Below, one piece after another: positions 53,557 to 61,561 of a stretch of DNA of 64,000 bases (its first letter is position 1; every line of letters starts with the position of its first letter). The position numbers and the translations under genes are program-made. The notes beneath the pieces are model-generated. The model made no database searches and had not been told where the DNA came from. It saw only the letters and a list, made by a program, of their open reading frames with translations. Source of the DNA: Devosia sp. 66-14 (GTDB lineage: Bacteria > Pseudomonadota > Alphaproteobacteria > Rhizobiales > Devosiaceae); NCBI GenBank assembly GCA_001899085.1, contig MKVB01000003.1, positions 330,092 to 394,091 on the forward strand. The letters run 5' to 3'.

Positions 53557-55527
53557 ATGACAACGTGGTCGGAGCGGGACCGGCGGCTCGGCATGGACCG
53601 GGCGATCAGCCGGCGCGATTTTCTCAACGGCGTGGCGCTGACGATCGGCGGGGTGGCGATCTCGCAGCTCGGCGTCGGCGCGGCGCAGGCGGCGCTGACC
53701 GAGAGCTATCCGCCGGCCTTGAAGACCCTGCGCGGCCACGCCGATGGCGCGATGAACGTCGGACACGCGTTGCGCGACGGTACCTTCTGGTCGAGCGCCG
53801 GGGCGCCGGAAGCGACGGGCGAAAGCTACGACCTCGTGGTGGTGGGCGGCGGCATTTCCGGGCTCGCGGCGGCGCAGTTCTACCAGAAGCACAAGCCGGG
53901 CAAGGTGCTAATCGTCGAGAACAACGACGATTTCGGCGGGCACGCGCGGCGCAACGAATATGTGACTTCGGCCGGGCGCACGGTGATCGGCTATGGCGGC
54001 AGCCAGTCGCTGCAGACGCCGAGCTATTTCTCCGAGGCGGTGCACGGGCTGCTCGAGGACGTCGGGATCGAACTGGAAAAGTTCGACAGCTATTACGACA
54101 AGGACTGGGACGACGCGCGCGGCCTCGGCAGCGCGGTGTTCTTCCCGAAGGAAGTGTTCGGCGAGGACAAGTTCGTGCCGGAAGCCGAAGCGGCAGCCGA
54201 CTGGGTGCCGCTGACGCCGCTCAACGACAAGGCCAAGGCCGACCTGATCGAACTGATCGATGCGCCCCGGGACTATCTCGCGGGCAAGACGCGCGAGGAA
54301 AAGCTCAAGCAGTTGAGCGAGACGACCTACGCCGATTTCCTCACCGGCATCTGCGGCTACGATCCGCAGCTCGTCACCTATTTCAAGGAATCGACGGCCG
54401 CCTATTTCGGTATCGGCATCGAGGGAACGACGGCGCTCGATGCCTGGGGCAACTGGAATCCCGGCTTTTCCGGCATGGACCTTGGCGAACGGCCCTACAA
54501 GACGATGAGCCCCTCCGGCCGGCTCGCGCTCACCGACCCCGACCCCTATATCTACCACTTCCCCGACGGCAATGCCGGGGTGGCGCGGGCGCTGGTGCGC
54601 AAGCTCATTCCAGCGGCGCTGGCCGGCTCGAGCATGGAGGAGCTGGTGTCGGGCAAGCTCGACTACACAGCGCTCGACGATGCCGCCAACGACACGCGGC
54701 TGCGGCTCAATGCCAGCGTGGTGAAGGTGGCGCATGAGGGCGATCCCGCCTCGGCCGAGAGCGTCACGGTGAGCTACGTCGAAGACGGCAAGCTCAGGAC
54801 GGTCAGCGCCCGGCAGGTGGTGCTGGCGTGCTGGCACCGGGTGATCCCGTACCTGACGAACGAGATCCCGGCCGAGCAGGTCACGGCGCTCAACGACCAG
54901 ATCAAGGTGCCGCTGATCTACACCAACGTGCTGCTCAACAACTGGCGCGCCTTCAAGGAAGCCGGAATTTCAGGGTTTGACGCCCCGGGGCTGTTCTTCG
55001 ATGGCGTGTCGATGGATTTCCCGGTGTCGGTCGGCGACTACAAATTCGCCGACACGCCCGACGATCCGATCGTGCTGCACCTGAGCAAAGTGGTGGTGAC
55101 AGGCGAAACCGGGATGTCGGCGCGCCAGCAGGCGCAGGCCGGCCGGCAGTTGCTGACCAGCATCAGCTTCGAGGACATGGAGCGGCATATCCGCGACATG
55201 CTGAGCCGGGCGCTCGCCGGTACCAGCTTCGATGCGGCGCGCGACATCGAGGCGATCACCTGCAACCGCTGGAGCCACGGCTACGCGCTCGAATACATGC
55301 GACCCTGGGATGCGTTCTGGCCGGATGGGCCGTTGCCGATCGCAGCGGCCCGCAAGGGTTGGGGCCGGATCGCCATCGCCAATTCCGATTCGGGCGCCTA
55401 TGCCTATGCCCACTCGGCCATCGACCAGGCGGCGCGGGCGGTGGACGAGCTGCTGGGCGGCGGAGTGGTCACCGGGTACTCGACTTTCCCCGGGCCGCCG
55501 GTGGACAAGCTCGACCTGGTGGGGTGA
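53557..55527 (+). CDS. Tat-exported FAD/NAD(P)-binding oxidoreductase (spermidine dehydrogenase-like)
   Basis: A 656-residue flavoprotein. A Tat signal is visible, SRRDFLNGVALTIGGVAISQLG (residues about 17-38), so the folded protein is exported. Rossmann motif VVVGGGISGLAAAQFY (about 93-108) and GGHARRNEY follow. The later domains carry RQVVLACWHRVIPYLTNEIP and EYMRPWDAFWPDGPLP. The overall plan is that of periplasmic amine oxidases such as SpdH. It lies downstream of PadR behind a hairpin; a longer start at 53524 is rejected. Confidence 0.82.
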   Translation: MTTWSERDRRLGMDRAISRRDFLNGVALTIGGVAISQLGVGAAQAALTESYPPALKTLRGHADGAMNVGHALRDGTFWSSAGAPEATGESYDLVVVGGGISGLAAAQFYQKHKPGKVLIVENNDDFGGHARRNEYVTSAGRTVIGYGGSQSLQTPSYFSEAVHGLLEDVGIELEKFDSYYDKDWDDARGLGSAVFFPKEVFGEDKFVPEAEAAADWVPLTPLNDKAKADLIELIDAPRDYLAGKTREEKLKQLSETTYADFLTGICGYDPQLVTYFKESTAAYFGIGIEGTTALDAWGNWNPGFSGMDLGERPYKTMSPSGRLALTDPDPYIYHFPDGNAGVARALVRKLIPAALAGSSMEELVSGKLDYTALDDAANDTRLRLNASVVKVAHEGDPASAESVTVSYVEDGKLRTVSARQVVLACWHRVIPYLTNEIPAEQVTALNDQIKVPLIYTNVLLNNWRAFKEAGISGFDAPGLFFDGVSMDFPVSVGDYKFADTPDDPIVLHLSKVVVTGETGMSARQQAQAGRQLLTSISFEDMERHIRDMLSRALAGTSFDAARDIEAITCNRWSHGYALEYMRPWDAFWPDGPLPIAAARKGWGRIAIANSDSGAYAYAHSAIDQAARAVDELLGGGVVTGYSTFPGPPVDKLDLVG

Positions 55528-55866
55528 TGCTCTCAGGCCTTCCACATCACGGGACGCGGGTGGTTCAGCGATGTACCTTCTCCCCTTGCGGGAGAAGGTG
55601 GCCGAAGGCCGGATGAGGGGTATCTCTCCGCGTACTGGATCGCTCCTCGCTTCGCTCGGAGCGCGCTACACTTCGTTGCGCGGACCCCTCATCCGCCCTT
55701 CGGGCACCTTCTCCCGCAAGGGGAGAAGGCAAGGCGGTGGGTGTTGCAGCCATATGCGATTGTCTCGGGGCGACGACACCGGCAAACAACGCGCGACTAT
55801 GGTGTGACTGTGCATTGGCGTCGAATGGCTCTAGCATGTCAGCCGCAATAAAGGGCGGATAGTGAC
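55528..55866. other. 339-bp gap between the FAD oxidoreductase and the next gene
   Basis: Most of it is the palindromic repeat at 55575-55729. The rest holds the leader of the GTG-started gene at 55867; no terminator with a T-run is obvious. Confidence 0.6.
55575..55729. repeat. Inverted repeat (family 2-like, copy D)
   Basis: Left unit ACCTTCTCCCCTTGCGGGAG with AGGTGGCCGAAGGCC and GATGAGGGG; right unit ACCCCTCATCCGCCCTTC and CTCCCGCAAGGGGAGAAGG. The two are about 45 bp each, inverted, and 64 bp apart, with smaller palindromes between. Confidence 0.8.
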
Positions 55867-58734
55867 GTGAACGAGATGGCCCCGATCGGGGTGGACCGGG
55901 CTGCGGCGACGCAAGGCGTGGTGGCGCGGCTGAAGGATCTGATCCGCAAGGACCGGATCATGACCGACCCGGTAATGACCTACGCCTATTCGGGCGACGC
56001 CAGTTCCTACCGGCTGATCCCGGCGGTGGTGGTGATCGTCAACACCGAGGACGAGGTGCGGGCGGTGATCGATGCGGCGCGGGCCGAAAAGCTGCCGCTG
56101 ACCTTCCGTGCGGCGGGGACGTCGCTGTCCGGCCAGGCAATCACCGACGGGGTGCTCGCGGTCCTGGGTGACGGCTGGAAGAAGCTCGAGATTCATGAGG
56201 CAGGCCAGCGGGTGACGCTGGGCCCCGCGGTGATCGTCGCCAATGCCAACAAGGCGTTGAAGCCGTTCGGTGCCAAGCTCGGGCCCGACCCGGCGAGCCA
56301 GGCCACCTGCAAGATCGGCGGCGTGGTGAACAACAACTCGTCGGGCATGTGCTGCGGCGTCGCCTACAACACCTATCACACCATGCACCGGCTGCGGGTG
56401 ATGCTGGTCGACGGCACGGTGCTCGATTCCGGTGACCCGGACTCGGTGGCGGCGTTCCGCGTGTCGCATGCGCATCTTCTCGCCGAGCTGGTCGCGCTGC
56501 ACAAGAAGGTCTCGGCCGACCCGGCGCTGGTCGAGCTGATCCGCAGGAAGTACCGGATCAAGAACACAGTCGGCTATTCGATCAACGCGCTGCTCGACTT
56601 CCACGATCCGATCGACATCCTGATCCACCTGATCGTCGGTTCGGAAGGCACGCTCGGCTTCGTCTCCGAGGTGACCTACAACACCATTCCCGAGCACCCC
56701 TACAAAGTGACCGGGCTGATCCCGTTCCCCGATCCCTATTCGTGCGCGCGCGCCATCTCGAAGCTCGCCAATGGCGGGGTGCAGGTGACGACCGGCGTCA
56801 CGGCGGCCGAATATATCGAGCGGCGGGCCCTGGCGACCGTCGAGCACCTGCCGGCGATCCAGCCCTATGTGAAGTTCTTCACCGAGACCTCGCCGGTGAT
56901 CCTGATCGACGTGACGGCGCCGGACCAGGCGACCCTCGACGCCGAGACGGCCAAGGCTTCGGCGATCCTCGCCTCGGAGGGCGCGACGGACATCACTTTT
57001 TCGGCCGACGAGGAGGTTTCGCACGGGCTGTGGGACGTGCGGAAGGGCTTCTTCGCCACTGGTGGCGCGGCGCGTCCGAAGGGCACCTCGATGCTGACCG
57101 AAGACGTGGCGGCGCCGATCGACCGGCTGGCCGATTTCGTCATCGATATGCGCAAGCTGCTCGACGATTGCGGCTATGAGGACGCCATCATCTTCGGGCA
57201 CGCGCTGGCCGGCAACCTGCATTTCCAGATGAGCGACAGCTTCATGGATCCGCAGGCGGCGGTGAAGTTCGACCATTTCTCGAAGGAACTGTCCGAGCTG
57301 GTGTCGGTGCGCTATGGCGGCTCGCTGAAGGCCGAGCACGGCACCGGGCGCGCCATCGCGCCGTTCGTCGAGGCGGAGTGGGGCACCAAGGCCTATCTCA
57401 TCATGCATGAGATCAAGCGCCTGTTCGATCCGGAAGGGCTGCTCAATCCGGGCGTGCTGCTCAACCCAGATCCCGATATCCACATCAAGAACCTCAAGCT
57501 GATGCCGCTGGCCGACGAGATCGTCGACCTCTGCATCGAATGCGGCTTCTGCGAGCCGGCCTGCCCGAGCCATCACATGACGCTCAGCCCGCGCCAGCGC
57601 ATCGCGGTGACGCGCGAACGGGCGCGGCTGCGCCAGACCGGGGAGGACCCGGAGCGGCTCAAGGCCATGGACGAGGGCTTCCAGTATGTGGGGCTCGACA
57701 CCTGCGCGGCGTGCAACCTCTGTTCGCTGCGCTGCCCGGTGGGCATTGAAACCGGCACCATGGTGATCGGTGAGCGCGGCCGGCGGCGCTCGGATGGCGA
57801 TCGCAGCGTGGCGCACTGGGTCGGCGGGCACACTGCGGCACTCGAGACCGGCATGAAGCTGGGGGTCGGGGCGCAGGCGCTGGGACGCCGGATCGTCGGC
57901 AATGGCGTGGTCGACGCGGTGGCGGGCGCCATGCATGCGCTGGCGCCGAAAGCCGTGCCGCGGGTCTCGCCGGCGTTGCGCCCGGGGCCGGGCGCGCCCA
58001 AGCCAATGGCTGCAACCAATGCGCCCAATGGGCAGGTGGTCTACTTCCCGTCCTGCGCGACGCGGATGTTCGGCGCGCCGACGCGCGAGAACGGGCTGCT
58101 GCCGACCACCGATGCGATGATCGCGCTGATGCGGCGCGCCGGGTTCGATCCGGTGGTGCCGGAAAAGCTCGAGGGGCAGTGCTGCGGGCAGCCGTTCCTG
58201 TCCAAGGGGTTTCCCGCGGAAGCCGAGCGGGTCGGCGGCGCGACGCGACGGGAGCTCGATGGCCTCAGCAAAGCCGGGGCGCTGCCGGTGGTCACCGATG
58301 CCTCGACCTGCGCCAAGCATATGCGCGAGCATCCCGGCGAGGCGGCGGTGATGGACTCGGCGGAATTCCTCATCAAGGAAATCCTGCCGCGGCTGACCAT
58401 CACCAGGCCATTGCCGGCGGTGGCGGTGCATCACAACTGCTCGGCGCAGCGCTTGAAGGAACAGGGCGCCATCGAAGCGCTGGCGGCGGTGATCGCGCAG
58501 AAGGTCGTGGTGCTCGATGCCATCACCTGCTGCGGCTATGCCGGCGACAAGGGGCTCTACGTGCCCGAGCTCAACGCCCACGCGACCCGCTTCGCCAAGG
58601 CGCAGATCCCCGAAGGATGCGAGATCGGGCTGTCGACGGTCTCGACCTGCGCCACGGGGCTGAGCGAGCGGATGGGGATCCCGTTCGTGTCGATCGCGAG
58701 CCTGCTGGAGATGGTGAGCCAGCCGGTGAATTGA
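55867..58734 (+). CDS. FAD-linked oxidase/Fe-S oxidoreductase (D-lactate dehydrogenase-type)
   Basis: A 955-residue membrane-associated fusion. Residues about 45-260 are the PCMH FAD-binding domain (FRAAGTSLSGQAITDG), about 270-530 the FAD-oxidase C-domain, then ferredoxin-like CIECGFCEPACPSHHM and CAACNLCSLRCPVGIE (two CxxCxxCxxxCP motifs), and C-terminal CCG domains (GQCCGQPF, ITCCGYAG). This order is that of quinone-linked D-lactate dehydrogenases. The GTG start at 55867 has an ATG alternative at 55876. Single-gene unit. Confidence 0.92.
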   Translation: MNEMAPIGVDRAAATQGVVARLKDLIRKDRIMTDPVMTYAYSGDASSYRLIPAVVVIVNTEDEVRAVIDAARAEKLPLTFRAAGTSLSGQAITDGVLAVLGDGWKKLEIHEAGQRVTLGPAVIVANANKALKPFGAKLGPDPASQATCKIGGVVNNNSSGMCCGVAYNTYHTMHRLRVMLVDGTVLDSGDPDSVAAFRVSHAHLLAELVALHKKVSADPALVELIRRKYRIKNTVGYSINALLDFHDPIDILIHLIVGSEGTLGFVSEVTYNTIPEHPYKVTGLIPFPDPYSCARAISKLANGGVQVTTGVTAAEYIERRALATVEHLPAIQPYVKFFTETSPVILIDVTAPDQATLDAETAKASAILASEGATDITFSADEEVSHGLWDVRKGFFATGGAARPKGTSMLTEDVAAPIDRLADFVIDMRKLLDDCGYEDAIIFGHALAGNLHFQMSDSFMDPQAAVKFDHFSKELSELVSVRYGGSLKAEHGTGRAIAPFVEAEWGTKAYLIMHEIKRLFDPEGLLNPGVLLNPDPDIHIKNLKLMPLADEIVDLCIECGFCEPACPSHHMTLSPRQRIAVTRERARLRQTGEDPERLKAMDEGFQYVGLDTCAACNLCSLRCPVGIETGTMVIGERGRRRSDGDRSVAHWVGGHTAALETGMKLGVGAQALGRRIVGNGVVDAVAGAMHALAPKAVPRVSPALRPGPGAPKPMAATNAPNGQVVYFPSCATRMFGAPTRENGLLPTTDAMIALMRRAGFDPVVPEKLEGQCCGQPFLSKGFPAEAERVGGATRRELDGLSKAGALPVVTDASTCAKHMREHPGEAAVMDSAEFLIKEILPRLTITRPLPAVAVHHNCSAQRLKEQGAIEALAAVIAQKVVVLDAITCCGYAGDKGLYVPELNAHATRFAKAQIPEGCEIGLSTVSTCATGLSERMGIPFVSIASLLEMVSQPVN

Positions 58735-58763
58735 GGCACCGGGGTGGTGCAAGGACCGCAGCA

Positions 58764-58886
58764 GACGGCCCCCTCCCATCCTCCCCCATAAAGGGGGAGG
58801 TGCCTCACCTGTGTGTTCGGCACGATCGAGGCGAAAGCCTCGACTTTCAGCCCCCTATTAGAGGGGGAGGATGGGAGGGGGCCGTC
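58764..58886. repeat. Perfect 24-bp inverted repeat (copy E)
   Basis: The arms GACGGCCCCCTCCCATCCTC (58764-58787, full arm 24 bp) and 58863-58886 are exactly complementary, with inner G/C-rich units between. It fills the 207-bp gap before the RNA methyltransferase gene at 58942. Confidence 0.85.
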
Positions 58887-58941
58887 TCCATCAGTCGGGA
58901 AACGCGTGCCAAAGCCGCGCTTGCCTGTTAGTGCGTTCCTC

Positions 58942-60135
58942 ATGACAGAAGTTCTCATCGACAGTATCGGACAGCACGGCGACGGGATCGCCGAGATCGG
59001 CGGCGAGCGGGTGTTCGTGCCGTTCACGCTGCCGGGCGAGCGGGTGGAGATCGCGCGCGAGGGCGAGCGGGGAACGCTGCTCCGGATCATCGCGCCGAGC
59101 GCCGAGCGGGCGGAGCCGATCAGTCCGTATTTCGGGGCCTGCGGCGGGTGCTCGCTGCAGCACATGAATCGAGCGAGCTACGCGGCGTTCAAGCGTGGAT
59201 TGGTGGTTACGGCGCTCGCCCATGCCGAGGTCGAGACGGTGGTGCAGCCGCTGATCGACGCGACGGGGGCGGGGCGGCGCCGGGCGACGCTGCATGTGCG
59301 CAAGACCGGCGCCGGCTATATGCGGGCCAAGAGCCACGAAGTGCTCGATATCGACGCCTGCCCGATCCTGGTGCCGACATTGTCCAAGCACGCACCGCGG
59401 ATCGCCCGGGCGCTGCAGCCGCTGGCCGGCGATTGCGATGTGAGCTTCACGCTCAGCGACACCGGCATCGACCTTAGCATCAGGTCGGAACGGAAGCTGA
59501 AGCCGGTGGCGCTGGCGGAGTTCGCGAGGGCGCAGAAACTGGCGCGGCTGACCTTCAACGGCGATGCGGTCTACATGGCGCGGCCGCCGGCGATCAAGAT
59601 GGGCAAGGCCCTGGTGGAAATCCCGCCGGCGAGCTTCCTGCAGGCGACGGCGGCGGCGGAAGAGACGCTGGCGCGGCTGGTCAGTGAAGGTGTCGGCAAG
59701 GTGAAGGCCGTAGCCGACCTGTTCTCCGGGGTCGGGCCGTTCACGCTGCGGCTCGCGGAGGGCGCGCGGGTGTTCGCGGCGGACAGCGACCGACCGGGCA
59801 TCGCGGCGCTGGTGAAGGGTTTCAACCACGTGCAGGGGCTGAAGCCGGTCGAGGCGAAAGTGCGCGACCTGTTCCGCGACCCGCTGGCGCCGATCGAGCT
59901 GAACCCGTTCGATGCCGTGGTGTTCGATCCGCCGCGGGCCGGCGCCGAAGCGCAGGCCAAGGAGCTGGCGCGGAGCACCGTGAAGACCGTCGTCGCGGTA
60001 TCGTGCGAACCGAAGACGTTTGCACGCGATGCGGCGATCCTGATCGCCGGTGGGTATCGGCTGGAAAGCGTGGTGCCGGTGGATCAGTTCGCATTCTCGA
60101 CGCATGTCGAGGTGGTCGGGGTGTTTCGGCGGTGA
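58942..60135 (+). CDS. TRAM-domain class I RNA (uracil-C5) methyltransferase
   Basis: A 397-residue protein of the RlmC/RlmD/TrmA type. The N-terminal TRAM barrel (about residues 3-60) is followed by a Fe-S motif YFGACGGCSLQHM (CxxxxxCxxC type), the SAM site ADLFSGVGPFTLRLAEGARV and the catalytic nucleophile VSCEPKTFARDAAIL. It methylates a uridine in 23S rRNA or tRNA; the position cannot be set from sequence. Start ATG 58942 (MTEVLIDSIGQHGDG) skips a nonconserved repeat-derived extension. Confidence 0.88.
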   Translation: MTEVLIDSIGQHGDGIAEIGGERVFVPFTLPGERVEIAREGERGTLLRIIAPSAERAEPISPYFGACGGCSLQHMNRASYAAFKRGLVVTALAHAEVETVVQPLIDATGAGRRRATLHVRKTGAGYMRAKSHEVLDIDACPILVPTLSKHAPRIARALQPLAGDCDVSFTLSDTGIDLSIRSERKLKPVALAEFARAQKLARLTFNGDAVYMARPPAIKMGKALVEIPPASFLQATAAAEETLARLVSEGVGKVKAVADLFSGVGPFTLRLAEGARVFAADSDRPGIAALVKGFNHVQGLKPVEAKVRDLFRDPLAPIELNPFDAVVFDPPRAGAEAQAKELARSTVKTVVAVSCEPKTFARDAAILIAGGYRLESVVPVDQFAFSTHVEVVGVFRR

Positions 60136-60145
60136 GCCACAGCCT

Positions 60146-61555
60146 ATGACCCATCCGTTCAAACCCCGCACCACCCATGCCGAGCTTGGCGAGGGCTATT
60201 TCGACAAGGTTCGGGCGGCCTCGTTCCCCCAGCATATCCTGCGCTACCGCAACCAGCGGGCGGCGAGTTCGGTGGGGCTCGAGGGGCTGACGGACGAAGA
60301 GTGGGTGGGCTATTTCGGCAGGTTCGAGCCGTTGCCCGGCTCGTTCCCGGAGCCGCTGGCGCTGCGCTATCACGGGCACCAGTTCCAGACCTACAATCCT
60401 GACCTGGGGGATGGACGCGGCTTTCTCTATGCCCAGCTCGAGGATCTCAACGACGGCCGGCTGATGGACCTCGGCACCAAAGGGTCGGGGCGGACGCCGT
60501 GGTCGCGGGCCGGAGACGGGCGGCTGACGCTGAAAGGCGGGGTGCGCGAGGTGCTGGCGACGGCCATGCTCGAGGCCCTGCAGGTGAACACCTCGAAATC
60601 GCTGTCGCTGATCGAAACCGGCGAGGAACTCGAGCGCGGCGACGAACCGTCGCCGACCCGATCGTCGGTGCTGGTGCGGCTGTCGCATGGGCATACGCGC
60701 ATCGGCTCGTTCCAGCGGCTGAGCTATCTGAAGGAAGACGAGCGGCTCAGGGGGCTGCTCGACCATTCGGTGCGCGCCTATTACCCGGACCTGTGGGTCG
60801 AAGGGGACAACGGGCGGGCGGCGAAGTTCCTCGGGGCGGTGAGCGAGCGTGTCGCCGAGACCGGGGCGCGCTGGATTGCGGCGGGGTTCGTGCACGGCGT
60901 GCTCAACACCGACAACATCAACATTACCGGCGAGAGCTTCGACTACGGGCCGTGGCGGTTCCTGCCGACCTATGATCCGGCGTTCACCGCGGCCTATTTC
61001 GATGAGTGGGGGCTCTATGCGTTCGGCAAGCAACCCGACACCCTGGCCTGGAACCTGACGCGGCTGGCCGAGGTGCTGCTGCCGCTGGGCGAGCATGCCG
61101 AGCTCGAGGCGGCGCTCAACCGGTTCTGGCCGGCGTTCCAGCGCTCGGTGTGGTCGGCGGTGCTGGAGCGGCTGGGCGTTGCCTCGCTCGGCGTCGAAGA
61201 AGAAGCGCTCCTGGTGCAGGAGGTGTTCAACTTCCTGCGCGAGACGCAGATGCCGTTCGAGCAGTTCTTCTTCGACTGGCGCGGCGGTGACGGGGCGCGG
61301 GCGATGCGCAGCCCGGCGGCCGACGCCTATCGCGGCTCGGCCTTCGAGACGCTCTCCGGGCTGCTCACCGCGCATCCGGCCGCGGCGAACGCCAATCTCG
61401 ACCATCCGTATTTCAAGCGCGACGTGCCGCGGACCATGCTGATCGACGAGATGGAGGCGCTGTGGGCGCCGATCGCCGAGCGCGATGACTGGCGGCCGCT
61501 CTATGAGGCGCTGGGCGAGATCGAGGAAATGCGCGAGGCCTATGCGGGGGAGTGA
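60146..61555 (+). CDS. selO: Protein adenylyltransferase SelO (YdiU)
   Basis: A 469-residue pseudokinase-fold AMPylase. Motifs: RYHGHQFQTYNPDLGDGRGFLYAQLED, DLGTKGSGRTPWSRAGDGRLTLKGGVREVLA (nucleotide site) and GFVHGVLNTDNINITGESFDYGPWRFL (catalytic loop). It transfers AMP to Ser, Thr or Tyr of target proteins in redox stress. It lacks a C-terminal selenocysteine, as usual for bacterial forms. Start ATG 60146, 10 bp after the previous gene. Confidence 0.94.
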   Translation: MTHPFKPRTTHAELGEGYFDKVRAASFPQHILRYRNQRAASSVGLEGLTDEEWVGYFGRFEPLPGSFPEPLALRYHGHQFQTYNPDLGDGRGFLYAQLEDLNDGRLMDLGTKGSGRTPWSRAGDGRLTLKGGVREVLATAMLEALQVNTSKSLSLIETGEELERGDEPSPTRSSVLVRLSHGHTRIGSFQRLSYLKEDERLRGLLDHSVRAYYPDLWVEGDNGRAAKFLGAVSERVAETGARWIAAGFVHGVLNTDNINITGESFDYGPWRFLPTYDPAFTAAYFDEWGLYAFGKQPDTLAWNLTRLAEVLLPLGEHAELEAALNRFWPAFQRSVWSAVLERLGVASLGVEEEALLVQEVFNFLRETQMPFEQFFFDWRGGDGARAMRSPAADAYRGSAFETLSGLLTAHPAAANANLDHPYFKRDVPRTMLIDEMEALWAPIAERDDWRPLYEALGEIEEMREAYAGE

Positions 61556-61561
61556 GGGGAG

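Noticed and set aside
55831..58779. A 982-codon minus-strand open frame opposite the FAD/Fe-S gene
   Set aside because: Shadow of a conserved gene; composition is His/Arg-rich and without domains.
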